Assembly (NCBI RefSeq): GCF_000498355.1
Contig: NZ_AVSV01000036.1
Coordinates: forward strand, 1 to 64,000
Length of the DNA stretch: 64,000 bases
Reading direction: 5' to 3'
DNA from: Clostridium sp. Ade.TY
GTDB taxonomy: Bacteria; Bacillota; Clostridia; Clostridiales; Clostridiaceae
Part shown: positions 9,618-19,167 of the stretch, piece after piece
How positions within the stretch are numbered: position 1 is the stretch's first letter
Layout of the letters: every line of letters starts with the position of its first letter
The notes under the pieces: generated by a model
Seen by the model: the letters and a program-made list of their open reading frames with translations, nothing else
Database searches by the model: none
What the model was told of the DNA's origin: nothing
Position numbers and translations under genes: made by a program

Positions 9618-10970
9618 ATGAAAATATTAAAAAGTATTGGGATTATTTTATTGTATATTATATGCTTAATAGCATATATGTTTTTAAGTGTGCTATTAAA
9701 TTTTAGAGATAATATAATATTATCTGGAATATTAATAGCTATTTTTTTAGTAATAATATTAAAGCAAGGAATTAATGTATTTAAGAGATATAAAGGAAAT
9801 AGTGTAAAGGTAAATTTTTTAAAATTAATTCTTAATATAATAGTTTTATTTATTTTATTTACATCAGTAGTTATGTTTAATGATACTTATAAAATGGAAG
9901 ATAAAAGTGTTTCTTTATATGCAACAATTTTAAAATCAGAAGGTGAATCTGAAGAGTATAATAATAAATTTAAATCTTTAGATTATAAAAGTAATAAAAT
10001 ATTTTATACAGAAAAACAAGAATCAATTATAGATTTAATAAAACAATATATTGATGAAGGAAATAAGAAAAATATAAAGATTTTTGGTGATTTTGATACG
10101 AGTACATTAAGTATTAAATTGGATTATGATAAAGATGTATTTTATACAAGAAGTGATAACGATAAAGTTGGTGGATATTATCTTGTACATGCTAATAGCA
10201 TGTATTTAAGTGTTGAAGATCCTTATAAAGATGTGTTACTTGGATATAATTTAAAAAATAACTTTAAATTTAAAGAAACTTTTTTACATGAGTATACACA
10301 TCATATAGTCTATGAATTCATGGAAAAAAATAATATAGATATAAGCAAAGTTCCAATTTGGTTTATAGAAGGAATATCTGAATATGTTGGAACATCAGGT
10401 AATACTTTATATGAACCTGAAAAGATTTTAAGTTTTGATAAATTAAGCAATGAGGAAGATTGGAATGAAAGTTTAAAAGATGCTTATGTATATCTTCAAA
10501 GTAATTATGCTGTAAGTAAAATTGCAAATGAAAATGGAGACAGTATAATAAAAGATATACTATTAAATATTAAAGATATGGATTTTGATGAGGCTTTTAA
10601 TAATGCAACAGGAATGGAATTTAAAGAGTTTGAAAAAATGTTTATAGAAGATTTTAAAAATGGATTTGTTGAATATTATGATTTAATTAAATACGAAGAT
10701 AATGATATAAATGATGAAATAAGAGCAAAATGTTATGAAAAATACTTAGAGAGTAATGATAATATTGAAGCATATAAAATTTTATCAAATATATATAATT
10801 ATAGTTTTAATAATTATGAAGATGCAGTAAAGACAATAAAAAAAGGAATAAAAAAATATCCAACGAATGCAGAACTTTGGAGATATCTTGCTATAATTTA
10901 TGAAGAAAATGGTAAATGTGATTTGGCTGAGGAAGCTTTTGCTAAGGAAAAGGAATTTTTGAAAAAATAA
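9618..10970 (+). CDS. Membrane-anchored HExxH metalloprotease-like protein with C-terminal TPR
   Basis: Three hydrophobic segments in the first 100 residues anchor an external domain. It carries HEYTHH, with zinc-binding His224 and His228 and catalytic Glu225. Glu251 in WFIEGISEYVG is a likely third ligand (gluzincin pattern). The C-terminal 80 residues have TPR-like helices (NIEAYKILSNIYNYS, AELWRYLAIIYEENG). The frame is open from 9591, but GGAAGGGG at 9604-9611 points to the ATG at 9618. Similar to the peptidase MA fold. Substrate unknown, and gene neighbours give no clue. Confidence 0.75.
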   Translation: MKILKSIGIILLYIICLIAYMFLSVLLNFRDNIILSGILIAIFLVIILKQGINVFKRYKGNSVKVNFLKLILNIIVLFILFTSVVMFNDTYKMEDKSVSLYATILKSEGESEEYNNKFKSLDYKSNKIFYTEKQESIIDLIKQYIDEGNKKNIKIFGDFDTSTLSIKLDYDKDVFYTRSDNDKVGGYYLVHANSMYLSVEDPYKDVLLGYNLKNNFKFKETFLHEYTHHIVYEFMEKNNIDISKVPIWFIEGISEYVGTSGNTLYEPEKILSFDKLSNEEDWNESLKDAYVYLQSNYAVSKIANENGDSIIKDILLNIKDMDFDEAFNNATGMEFKEFEKMFIEDFKNGFVEYYDLIKYEDNDINDEIRAKCYEKYLESNDNIEAYKILSNIYNYSFNNYEDAVKTIKKGIKKYPTNAELWRYLAIIYEENGKCDLAEEAFAKEKEFLKK

Positions 10971-10977
10971 GATATTT

Positions 10978-11010
10978 AATTTTAATAATCGTTTTATTAA
11001 AATTAATTTT
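10978..11010 (+). terminator. AT-only hairpin after the metalloprotease gene
   Basis: AATTTTAATAA (10978-10988) pairs with TTATTAAAATT (10994-11004), followed by a weak T run. Thermodynamically weak. Confidence 0.4.
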
Positions 11011-11114
11011 AGTTAAGGATAGAGATGAATTTGAAACAAATTAGTTAAATTGTTTTTAATTTAATAGATAATATTAGAAAAAAACAAAGTATATTTAAAA
11101 AATTAAATGAATAG

Positions 11115-11143
11115 TTGACAAGTTGGAAAATAAAGTATAATAT
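11115..11143 (+). promoter_or_regulatory. Predicted promoter of the T-box/brnQ transcript
   Basis: TTGACA (11115-11120) with TATAAT at 11136-11141 (15-base spacer), or TAATAT at 11138-11143 (17-base spacer). Confidence 0.55.
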
Positions 11144-11177
11144 ATATTTAAATTTTAAAAAAATTTATAAATTCTAT

Positions 11178-11460
11178 GATGAGAAAAAGTAAGTTATATA
11201 ATTGTTCTACAGAGAGTTGGCATCTTGCTGCAAGCCAATGTTCGATGTATTTCTGAAAATCATCTCTGAGAAGTAAAGCTGAACATTAATTTAGTAAGTT
11301 TTATCGGATTTTCACCGTTACAGGAAAAACGTATTAAGATGTACGTATTTAAGGTGCTATAAGCATATTTAATTTATAAGAAAATTATAATATATGTTTA
11401 TAGAATTAGGGTGGTAACGCGATTTAACCTCGTCCCTTTTATTAGGGACGGGGATTTTTT
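11178..11460 (+). ncRNA. T-box leader of brnQ
   Basis: Stem I is closed by GATGA (11178-11182) with TCATC (11260-11264). It includes AGTA (11188-11191), AGAGAG (11211-11216) and a distal arm TTGGC...GCCAA. The hallmark T-box AGGGTGGTAACGCG lies at 11408-11421, followed by the terminator CCTCGTCCC (11428-11436) with GGGACGGGG (11445-11453) and a T run. The specifier codon should lie just before GAA at 11255-11257. ATT (Ile) at 11249-11251 is one candidate, but the assignment is uncertain. The downstream gene, a branched-chain amino-acid carrier, suggests a branched-chain tRNA. Confidence 0.93.
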
Positions 11461-11571
11461 ATTTTCTTATAAGTTTTGTTTATATTTTAAAATAATAAAT
11501 TTTGTAAATTTAAGTAAAAGCTTAGAGAAAGTATTATATTAATTATTAAAAATTAAAAGGGGGCATTTTTT

Positions 11572-11604
11572 ATGGATATAGAAGGCGAGATACAACTAGA
11601 ATGA
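11572..11604 (+). other. Possible 10-codon leader ORF before brnQ
   Basis: AAAAGGGGGC is followed by ATG and encodes MDIEGEIQLE, then a stop 33 bases before the brnQ start. Its initiation region (GGGGGCATTTTTTATG) is almost identical to that of brnQ (GGGGGCGTTTTTAATG). It may be a leader peptide or a duplication remnant. Confidence 0.35.
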
Positions 11605-11637
11605 TTTGTAAAATTTAATTAATTGGGGGCGTTTTTA

Positions 11638-13020
11638 ATGAAAAATTTATCAAAAAAAGATTTAGTATTAGTAAGCTTAATGCTTTTCTCATTATTTTTT
11701 GGAGCAGGAAATTTAATTTTTCCACCATTTTTAGGACAATCAGCTGGAGTTGATACTTGGATAACTATGATTGGTTTCTTAGTTACATCAGTGGGGTTTC
11801 CTATCTTGGGTGTTGTTGCAGTTGCAAAATCATCAGGATTGTATAATTTAGCAAGTAGAGTTAGTCCTTTATTTGCAACAGTATTTACTATTCTTATTTA
11901 TCTTTCAATTGGTCCAGGACTTGGTATACCAAGAGCAGGTAGTTTACCATTTGAGATGGCAGTAAGACCATATTTACCAGAAGGTTTTGTATCTCATGGA
12001 TTAGCATTATTTATTTATACATTTATATTTTTTTCAGTAGCTTATTGGCTTTGTTTAACACCGTCTAAATTAGTAGATCGTATGGGAAAAGTTTTAACTC
12101 CAACATTATTAATTTTGATTTTTTCAATATTTGTAGCTAGTATTTTTAAACCTTTAGGAGCTTATGGAGAAGTAACAGGTGAATATATTAAATCACCTTT
12201 AGTAAGTGGATTCTTAGAAGGATATATGACTATGGATACAATTGCAGCATTAAATTTTGGTATTGTTATTTATCTTGTAATTAAACAAAAAGGAATTAAA
12301 GAGGAGAAGGCAATTGTAAGAAATTCAGTAAAGGCTGGAATTTTTGCAGGTGGACTTTTAATTTTAATTTATTCAATGCTTGCTCATTTAGGAGCAGCAA
12401 GTGGTGGAAGATTTGGAGCAACTGAAAATGGAGCTCAAACTTTATCAAATATTATGTTATATCTTTTTGGAGATATGGGAGCTGTACTGCTTGCAGTAAT
12501 TTTTACATTAGCATGTCTTACAACTTGTGTTGGACTTATAACATCATGTAGTCAATATTTTGTAACATTAAATTCAAAGGTAACTTATAAAACCTGGGTT
12601 AGAGTATTGGCATTATCAAGTATGATTCTTGCTAATATGGGACTTACAAAAATTTTAAGTATATCTGTTCCAGTGCTTGATGCAATTTATCCAGTTGCAA
12701 TAGTTTTAATTTTACTTGCAATGTTTGATAAATTTTTAAAAGGAAATAGGTTAATTTATTCTGTAACAGTATTTATTACAGCTTTTGTAAGTATTATTTA
12801 TTCTTTAAGTAATACGAAATTAAATATTTTATTCCTTCAAAATATGGTTAAATGGTTACCTCTTTATGCAGAAGGATTAGGGTGGGTTTTTCCAGCACTT
12901 TTTGGAGCCTTTCTAGGAGTTGTATTAACATTAGTTAAATACAAAGTTAATAGTAATAAAGTAGTTTTAGAAAAAGAAATTAGTGATGAAAAATCAGTTT
13001 TAAAAGAATTAGAACTTTAA
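11638..13020 (+). CDS. brnQ: Branched-chain amino acid:cation symporter (LIVCS family)
   Basis: Imports Leu, Ile or Val across the membrane using a sodium or proton gradient. About twelve hydrophobic segments. Motifs include LFFGAGNLIFPPFLGQSAG near residues 18-36, GPGLGIPRAG and the conserved LTTCVGL. 460 residues from the ATG at 11638, which is preceded by GGGGGC. An in-frame TTG further upstream lacks spacing for that site. The T-box leader implies induction when a charged branched-chain tRNA is scarce. Confidence 0.95.
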   Translation: MKNLSKKDLVLVSLMLFSLFFGAGNLIFPPFLGQSAGVDTWITMIGFLVTSVGFPILGVVAVAKSSGLYNLASRVSPLFATVFTILIYLSIGPGLGIPRAGSLPFEMAVRPYLPEGFVSHGLALFIYTFIFFSVAYWLCLTPSKLVDRMGKVLTPTLLILIFSIFVASIFKPLGAYGEVTGEYIKSPLVSGFLEGYMTMDTIAALNFGIVIYLVIKQKGIKEEKAIVRNSVKAGIFAGGLLILIYSMLAHLGAASGGRFGATENGAQTLSNIMLYLFGDMGAVLLAVIFTLACLTTCVGLITSCSQYFVTLNSKVTYKTWVRVLALSSMILANMGLTKILSISVPVLDAIYPVAIVLILLAMFDKFLKGNRLIYSVTVFITAFVSIIYSLSNTKLNILFLQNMVKWLPLYAEGLGWVFPALFGAFLGVVLTLVKYKVNSNKVVLEKEISDEKSVLKELEL

Positions 13021-13031
13021 AAATAATTAAA

Positions 13032-13059
13032 AAGAGTTGCTATTTTAGCAACTCTTTTA
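13032..13059. terminator. Terminator between convergent brnQ and polysaccharide deacetylase
   Basis: AAGAGTTGC (13032-13040) pairs with GCAACTCTT (13048-13056), with T on the plus side and A on the other. Confidence 0.82.
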
Positions 13060-13068
13060 TATGTAAAT

Positions 13069-14091
13069 TTATTTTATTGTTCTAAATTCAAATCCTTTAT
13101 CTTTAAAATATTCAATTATTTGAGGTAAAGCTTTTGCTGTTTCAGCTTTTCCATAAGTATCATGCATTAACACTACAACACTATCTGCATTTGGACCAAG
13201 TTCATTAACGCTTTTCTTTAAGAAATTAACTAATTCAGGTGCATTTTTCTTTTTACCTTCAGCATCACCATTTAATGCATTCCAATCAATGTTGCTTATA
13301 TTAAGTTCAATCATTTTTTTCTTAAATGGTTCTCTACCATTCCATGACCAATATCCTCCAGGTAATCTAATGACTCTAGTTGAAAAATCTTTTCCTAATA
13401 CGCTTTTCATAAGGTCATCATTTTTTTTGAAATCTTTTAGCATATTACTTACATTCATAGTTCTACCTGGATATAAATAATCATAATCATGGCTATAACT
13501 GTGATTTGCAATGGCATGTCCATTTTTAGCAATTTCTTTTAAAAGTTCTTTTGCTGTATTATTAGCAGCCAAAGATTTTCCCATTATAAAGAATGTACCT
13601 TTAACATTATACTTGTCCAAAGTCTTAAGGACTGTTGGTGTATTTGTAGTTGATGGACCATCATCAAAAGTTAAGTAAACAACTTTTTTACCATCAGTTC
13701 TAACTGGGTATTGTTTAGTTCCAGTTAGCAAATCGTTTGTATTTTTTGCAACTATTTTTGCATCGTCAGCATTTGGATCATCTTTTAAAGATAAATATCC
13801 ACTATTATGTATCTTAACTTCTTCTTTTTTATTAGAAGAAGGATCCTTACTATTAATATCTTTACCGTTATCTTTACTGTTATCAGTATTTTTACTTGAA
13901 GAAGCTTTAGGTTTTGCCTCTTTATTTTCAGCTTTAACTATTTCGTTATCAGAACCTTTTTTATTTAAAATTAAAAATAATGGAATAGAAACAATTAATA
14001 TAGTAATAAATGAAAGAGAAATTATTTTTCTTCGTCTCATTTCTTTTTTTCTTTTTATTATTTTTGATTTTCTGTTATTAGAACTTCTCAT
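13069..14091 (-). CDS. Membrane-anchored polysaccharide deacetylase (NodB domain)
   Basis: Predicted de-N-acetylase of peptidoglycan or another wall glycan. Order: a very basic cytoplasmic tail (1-22), one membrane span (about 23-42), a Ser/Lys/Asn-rich linker (43-95), then a NodB domain. The domain has TFDDG (141-145; catalytic and metal Asp), HSYSH (197-201; metal His), RLPGG (242-246) and LMHD (308-311). All expected catalytic motifs are present. Most similar in layout to PdaA/PgdA-type enzymes. A 74-residue protein directly upstream on the same strand resembles its anchor region. Confidence 0.93.
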   Translation of the reverse strand: MRSSNNRKSKIIKRKKEMRRRKIISLSFITILIVSIPLFLILNKKGSDNEIVKAENKEAKPKASSSKNTDNSKDNGKDINSKDPSSNKKEEVKIHNSGYLSLKDDPNADDAKIVAKNTNDLLTGTKQYPVRTDGKKVVYLTFDDGPSTTNTPTVLKTLDKYNVKGTFFIMGKSLAANNTAKELLKEIAKNGHAIANHSYSHDYDYLYPGRTMNVSNMLKDFKKNDDLMKSVLGKDFSTRVIRLPGGYWSWNGREPFKKKMIELNISNIDWNALNGDAEGKKKNAPELVNFLKKSVNELGPNADSVVVLMHDTYGKAETAKALPQIIEYFKDKGFEFRTIK

Positions 14092-14182
14092 TACAATATC
14101 CCCCTTACTTTCATACTTAAACTATATATTATCTATTAAGATTAATAGTTACATAAGGGTTAATTTTTGGATACAATTGTTG

Positions 14183-14228
14183 AAAATTAAACTAAAATCT
14201 CTTATTTTAAAAGAGTTTAGTTTAATTT
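14183..14228 (-). terminator. Terminator of the 74-residue anchor-like gene
   Basis: Long AT-rich inverted repeat: AAATTAAACTAAA...CTCTT on one arm and AAGAGTTTAGTTTAATTT on the other. On the minus strand it ends in a T-rich tail. Confidence 0.6.
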
Positions 14229-14245
14229 AGTAGAATATGTAGTAA

Positions 14246-14470
14246 TTATTTTGTTTTAATAGAAATAGAGCTAGTTCTACTACGAGCTTTTATAACTGGA
14301 GTTTCTTCATCATTACTTGAATTATTATTAGATAAAACATTAAATGTAAAAATTGATATGGTAGTTAAAATCACAAAAAATGTAATTCGTCTTCTTCGAA
14401 GCATTTTTTTTCTGTAAAGAAATTTTTTTTTGTTAATTATTTTAGCTTTTGTATTTTGGCTTTTATACAA
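14246..14470 (-). CDS. Small membrane protein resembling the deacetylase anchor
   Basis: 74 residues: a basic head (KAKIINKKKF, then MLRRRRI), one membrane span (about 30-47), then a Ser/Asn-rich and basic tail. The head and span follow the same plan as the first 60 residues of the neighbouring deacetylase (KSKIIKRKK, MRRRKI, span, Asn/Ser-rich linker). The start codon is TTG, with AAGGAGGAG well placed before it. It could be a duplicated anchor that lost its catalytic domain, or an independent envelope protein. Function unknown. Confidence 0.65.
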   Translation of the reverse strand: MYKSQNTKAKIINKKKFLYRKKMLRRRRITFFVILTTISIFTFNVLSNNNSSNDEETPVIKARSRTSSISIKTK

Positions 14471-14692
14471 TTAAAGCTCCTCCTTGGATATAACTTTTAT
14501 GTAATTAAGTAAATAATTATTAATATATAATTAATAATTACGTATTTGATTACATTATAAATAAAATATGAAAAATTTACACAAGTAAATTATGGTAATT
14601 TAAAAGGTGTATAATAATGAATAAAAATAAGGAATAAAATATTAAAATTTGAATATATTTTAACTGATAATAAGTGTAATAGAAGGTATTAC

Positions 14693-15043
14693 ATGAAAGT
14701 AAAAACCTTTTTTATTAAAAAGAACATTTATACAATTGATGATAATAGAAATAATGTAAATTCAATTAGATTTAGAAAATGTCATATGGATGGTAAAGAA
14801 GTTTATGAAGTAATGTATACTTTCATTAATAAAGGATTTTTTTCTTATAAGTATGAAACTTTAAATGATTATGAAAAGATTATAATTATACATGAAAAAC
14901 TCAAAAATATTGTTACAAATGGAACTTTTAGATATGTAAGTAGTTCAATAGAAGATATTTTAAATTTTATAAAAAAGACATATAGTATTGATGAGTATAA
15001 GGCAATAAGTAAAAAAATTAATGAATGTAAATATAATCTTTAA
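14693..15043 (+). CDS. Hypothetical protein
   Basis: 116-residue soluble protein, rich in Lys, Ile and Asn, with no signal peptide or recognised motif. The N-terminal part appears to be beta-strand (IRFRKCHMDGKEVYEVMYTF). The C-terminal part is helical (NFIKKTYSIDEYKAISKKI). AGAAGG lies before the ATG, and a strong terminator follows. Codon use matches neighbours. I do not recognise the family. Confidence 0.6.
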   Translation: MKVKTFFIKKNIYTIDDNRNNVNSIRFRKCHMDGKEVYEVMYTFINKGFFSYKYETLNDYEKIIIIHEKLKNIVTNGTFRYVSSSIEDILNFIKKTYSIDEYKAISKKINECKYNL

Positions 15044-15090
15044 TTTGACTAATTGAAAAATATGATGAAATATATCAATATCATTTTATA

Positions 15091-15121
15091 AAAAATCATC
15101 TTAAAAGAAGATGATTTTTTT
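15091..15121 (+). terminator. Intrinsic terminator after the 116-residue hypothetical protein
   Basis: AAAAATCATCTT (15091-15102) pairs with AAGATGATTTTT (15108-15119), followed by T. Confidence 0.82.
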
Positions 15122-15301
15122 ATTTATATATTTTAAAACTATATTTTATGGTGGAATATATAACAAATTTATTGAAATGGTAAATTTAGTTAACCTTTTG
15201 TTAGTATTTATTTTTAATAAGGAAAAAAATAAATAACTTTGGTATTATATTTATGAAAGTCTATTTTATAGTGCTAGTTAACTGACTTAGGGGGAATTAA
15301 A

Positions 15302-17587
15302 TTGAAGATAATAAGAGAGTTAAGAGCCTTTTTTGCTATTAATTTAATATTAGTATTTACTTTATTAATGTGTGAATATATATTCTCTAGAGCAATTATC
15401 AATAGGATAGATGAAAAATGTTATTTGAGCTATAGTCAACAAATAGAAAAATTATCCAAAGGAACATTTGATGGTTTAAACGAGCTTGTAGAAGACTTTG
15501 CAACTAATGAAGCACTAATAAAATTAATGGATAAAAAGGAACCTTATGAGAAAAAAGAAAAAAATATTATGAATACAATAAGGTATGCAAAAGGGTTATT
15601 AATAGCAACAAGTTTTGTAAAATCAATAGATATTATAGATAAAGGAGATAAAGAATTATATAGTTCTACAGGAGAACATTATAATTTTGATATGGAAACT
15701 AGGCCATGGTTTAAAGAAGCTTATAAAGAATCTTTAGCAGGAAAGAAAGTAATTATGACTCCTATGCATAAAGATTTTTTTAATGGGAGATATACAGTAG
15801 CAATAGTTTCTTTTATAAAGAATGGTAATAATAAAATAATTGGTTGTGTAATTTTAAATACTTATATGGATGCTCTTACAAAGTATATGGAAAATTTATA
15901 TGGTGACAATGGAAATGTAAAAATATATGTAAAATTACTTAATGGAAATTATTATGGATATTCAGATGGGATAAAGACACTTGATGAAATAAAGTCTAAT
16001 AAAAATAATTTTATTGTACAAAATAAAGACGTACTTTTTGCATATAATAAAAATTCTACATTGCTTCATAGAACAATGAGCAAAGTAAACAGAGTAAATT
16101 TATTTATGTTTTTAATATTCGTAATTGCAACTATTATAACCTTTTTTATTGTAAAAAAGAAAATTTTAGAATCAATTATTTTTAATATATCAAAATTAAA
16201 AAATATATTAAAGCAACTAAATAAATATGATGAAAAAGTTTTTGAAAGCAAAAAAGGATTTGAGCAATTAGATTTTATAGTTAATGCTTTTGATAATGCA
16301 ATCAATGAAAAAGCTAAAGAATATATACAATATGATTCTCTTACTAAGGTTTTAAATAGAAGAGGGTTAGAAGAAGTATTTAATAAAGAAATTAAAGGTG
16401 AAGAAAGTGTTGCTATAATATTTATAGATTTAAATAAGTTTAAGAATATAAATGATGTATATGGACATTTAATTGGTGATCAATTTTTAAAAGAATTTTC
16501 AGAGTTGTTAAAAAAAGCATTTTTAGGCAAAGGACTTTTATCAAGGATTTCAGGTGATGAATTTATAGTTTTATATAAGAATTTTTCAACTGATAAGGAG
16601 TTAAAAGATTTTTATAACAAAAATGTAGTTGATTTATTTAAAAGAGTAAAATTAATTAATAATAAATTTTCTGTAAGCTTTTCAGCAGGTGTAGCAGTAT
16701 ATCCTAAGGATGGTACTGATTTAAGTGATTTAATAAAGAAAAGTGATTATATGATGTATACAAATAAAAAGAAAGGAATACTTAATGAATTAGTATTTTT
16801 TGATGATGAAGTATATAAAGAAATAGAAGAAGAGGAAACTATATCAATAGAATTAGGACAAGCTATAAAAAATAAAGAGTTAACAATGAAGTATCAACCA
16901 ATAGTAGATAGAAATAAAAAAATTATAAAAGTAGAAGCATTAATGAGATGGAATAATAAAAAATTAGGAAATGTTCCACCTGATAAATTTATTACAATAG
17001 CAGAAGAAAATAGGGATATAATTAAGATTGGTTATTGGGCAATAAATAAAATATGTCAAGATATAAATACATTAAAGGAATATGGTATTGATGATTTAAT
17101 TGTTAATGTTAATGTTTCTGCAATTCAACTTTTAGAAAATAATTTTGCTTATAAAGTAAAACTAATATTAGAAAAGAATAGAATAAGCTGTAATAAATTA
17201 TGCATCGAAATTACAGAATCTGTTATGATTGAAGAAGATGAAGTATCATTAGAAAATTTAAGTTTATTAAAGAAATTTGGATTTAAGCTATCCTTAGATG
17301 ACTTTGGAACAGGGTATACTTCTTTTGCATATTTAAAAAAATTTAAAGGTGAATCTTTAAAAATAGATAAAACATTATTAGATGATGCAAAGGACGATGA
17401 ATATAGAATTATAAGAAGCATAAAAGAGATAGGAAATGAATTAGATTTTAAAACAGTTATTGAAGGTGTTGAAACTAAAAAACAATTTATAGCATTAAAA
17501 AATATTGGATGTGATTTATTTCAAGGATATTATTTTTCAAAACCTATTGATTTAGATGAATTAAAATCACTTATAAAGAAACATTAA
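15302..17587 (+). CDS. Membrane GGDEF-EAL protein for cyclic-di-GMP turnover
   Basis: 761 residues. Order: a membrane span (about 8-30), an extracellular Cache-like sensor (about 35-260, with RPWFKEAYKE near 134), a second span (265-284), GGDEF (about 345-490) and EAL (about 515-755). The GGDEF core reads SGDEF (417-421), a variant that can still be active. The EAL domain keeps EAL (545-547), NVNVSAIQL, EITES, LDDFGTG (665-671), KIDK, EGVE (721-724) and QGYYFSKP, so phosphodiesterase activity is likely. The start is TTG after AGGGGGA. Single-gene unit. The ligand sensed outside the cell is unknown. Confidence 0.93.
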   Translation: MKIIRELRAFFAINLILVFTLLMCEYIFSRAIINRIDEKCYLSYSQQIEKLSKGTFDGLNELVEDFATNEALIKLMDKKEPYEKKEKNIMNTIRYAKGLLIATSFVKSIDIIDKGDKELYSSTGEHYNFDMETRPWFKEAYKESLAGKKVIMTPMHKDFFNGRYTVAIVSFIKNGNNKIIGCVILNTYMDALTKYMENLYGDNGNVKIYVKLLNGNYYGYSDGIKTLDEIKSNKNNFIVQNKDVLFAYNKNSTLLHRTMSKVNRVNLFMFLIFVIATIITFFIVKKKILESIIFNISKLKNILKQLNKYDEKVFESKKGFEQLDFIVNAFDNAINEKAKEYIQYDSLTKVLNRRGLEEVFNKEIKGEESVAIIFIDLNKFKNINDVYGHLIGDQFLKEFSELLKKAFLGKGLLSRISGDEFIVLYKNFSTDKELKDFYNKNVVDLFKRVKLINNKFSVSFSAGVAVYPKDGTDLSDLIKKSDYMMYTNKKKGILNELVFFDDEVYKEIEEEETISIELGQAIKNKELTMKYQPIVDRNKKIIKVEALMRWNNKKLGNVPPDKFITIAEENRDIIKIGYWAINKICQDINTLKEYGIDDLIVNVNVSAIQLLENNFAYKVKLILEKNRISCNKLCIEITESVMIEEDEVSLENLSLLKKFGFKLSLDDFGTGYTSFAYLKKFKGESLKIDKTLLDDAKDDEYRIIRSIKEIGNELDFKTVIEGVETKKQFIALKNIGCDLFQGYYFSKPIDLDELKSLIKKH

Positions 17588-17603
17588 GGAGTTTAATTAT
17601 ATA

Positions 17604-17636
17604 AAAAAAGGAGCTAAATTTTTAGCTCCTTTTTTA
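17604..17636. terminator. Bidirectional terminator between GGDEF-EAL gene and permease
   Basis: AGGAGCTAAA pairs with TTTAGCTCCT, with an A tract before and a T tract after, so it serves both convergent genes. Confidence 0.88.
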
Positions 17637-17644
17637 TATTTAAA

Positions 17645-19066
17645 TTATACTAATCCTTTTTGTCTTCTTTCTCTTTCAGCAAGTTTTGGCATTATTAATC
17701 CAAGTCCAACTAAAACGAAAGGAGTTATAATATTTAAAATTAATTGGAAAGTATTTTCTGAATACATACCACCTATACAAGCAAAAGCTGTAAAGAAGAA
17801 GCACCATGCTCCCATAAATATTCCAAGTCCCTTACTCTTTGTAAAACGGTATTCTGATTGGAATTTATCTCCGGCTTTCTTTAATGCAATGTAAGCTACA
17901 AATACCCATAAGTAACGTAATGGCATACAAACAGCATTTAATTTAACTAACCATTTAACTATAGCATCAACATTTCCTATTCCAAATGCAGGAATTATAA
18001 TTAGTATTGAAACAATTATAGCAATTAATATATTACCATTTATAAATGCACCATGTTCATTTTGTTTAAGTAATTTTGATGGTATAAATTGTTCATCAGC
18101 ATTTTCAAGTAAAATACGTAATGGAGCATCAATTGATAATATTAAAGTTGAAACTTGTCCAATAACGTTTGTTATAGCATAAATTACAACGAATGTATTT
18201 CCGATTCCGTAATATTCACCAAGTTTTTGGAATGCATAGTAAGCACCATTAGTTAATAGGTCTTTAGGTACATTGTTTGAATTAAACATCATACCAAGTG
18301 AGATAGTTCCTAAAATAGCACATACAGCAACCATAATTGCTAAAGCAATCATACCTTTTGGGAATCCTTTTGATGGATTGTCCATTTTGTTTACATAAGG
18401 TGAAATTTTTTCACATCCTCCAACAGCAAATACTAATATTGAAAGACTAGTAAAATACTTAACATCAAATGTAGGCATGAATGTTTTAAATGACCAATCA
18501 ATATTTATTAATTTAGCATCAGTAATAGCAGGTGCTGCTATCATAAGAAGAATAAATAAAATTGACATAATAAACATTGATGTACCAGCAATAGTTGTAA
18601 TTCTCTTTAAAGGTTTTATACCTTTTGAAGCAACCCATATTCCAATTAAGAATATGATTAAACAAAGTGTTTGTAGAACAACTGGATTTAAAGCACTAAC
18701 TCCGTTATTTTGGAATATAGCCCAAAAACCAGCAATAATAGCGCCTTGTGGTTTTTGAGAAATATAAGGTAAATGTACAACCCAATAAGTCCAACCAGCG
18801 TAATATGCAAGTCTAGGTCCAATAGTTTCATTAATCCATGAACTTACACCACCACCTAAATCTTTAAAAGCAGAACCAAGTTCACCTACCATTAAAGCAT
18901 AAGGTACAAAGTAAATAGCAAAAATAAGAATCCATGATACTATAGCCTTTAATCCACCAAATTCTGAGAATCCATTAACTACGTTTCCGAATCCCCAAAC
19001 AGCAGAGAATGCCATAAGAGCAAGGCTATACCACATAATTTTTTTAGTTTCTTTAGTTCCTTCCAT
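17645..19066 (-). CDS. YjeM-like APC family amino acid permease
   Basis: 473 residues with about twelve membrane segments. The N-terminal region (MWYSLALMAFSAVWGFGNVV, then FVPYALMVGELGSAF and GGGVSSWINETIGPR) is typical of the YjeM/glutamate-antiporter branch of the APC superfamily. Substrate unknown. GGGGGA precedes the ATG. A promoter with an overlapping 28-base inverted repeat lies about 100 bases upstream, so expression is probably controlled by a dimeric repressor. Confidence 0.88.
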   Translation of the reverse strand: MEGTKETKKIMWYSLALMAFSAVWGFGNVVNGFSEFGGLKAIVSWILIFAIYFVPYALMVGELGSAFKDLGGGVSSWINETIGPRLAYYAGWTYWVVHLPYISQKPQGAIIAGFWAIFQNNGVSALNPVVLQTLCLIIFLIGIWVASKGIKPLKRITTIAGTSMFIMSILFILLMIAAPAITDAKLINIDWSFKTFMPTFDVKYFTSLSILVFAVGGCEKISPYVNKMDNPSKGFPKGMIALAIMVAVCAILGTISLGMMFNSNNVPKDLLTNGAYYAFQKLGEYYGIGNTFVVIYAITNVIGQVSTLILSIDAPLRILLENADEQFIPSKLLKQNEHGAFINGNILIAIIVSILIIIPAFGIGNVDAIVKWLVKLNAVCMPLRYLWVFVAYIALKKAGDKFQSEYRFTKSKGLGIFMGAWCFFFTAFACIGGMYSENTFQLILNIITPFVLVGLGLIMPKLAERERRQKGLV

Positions 19067-19167
19067 TTAAACTCCCCCGATTTTTAATTTTCTGTTGTGA
19101 ATAAATACTGTATAATTTCTTTTTGTGTATATCATATTTGAATGATATATTTAAATGCATTAAAATA

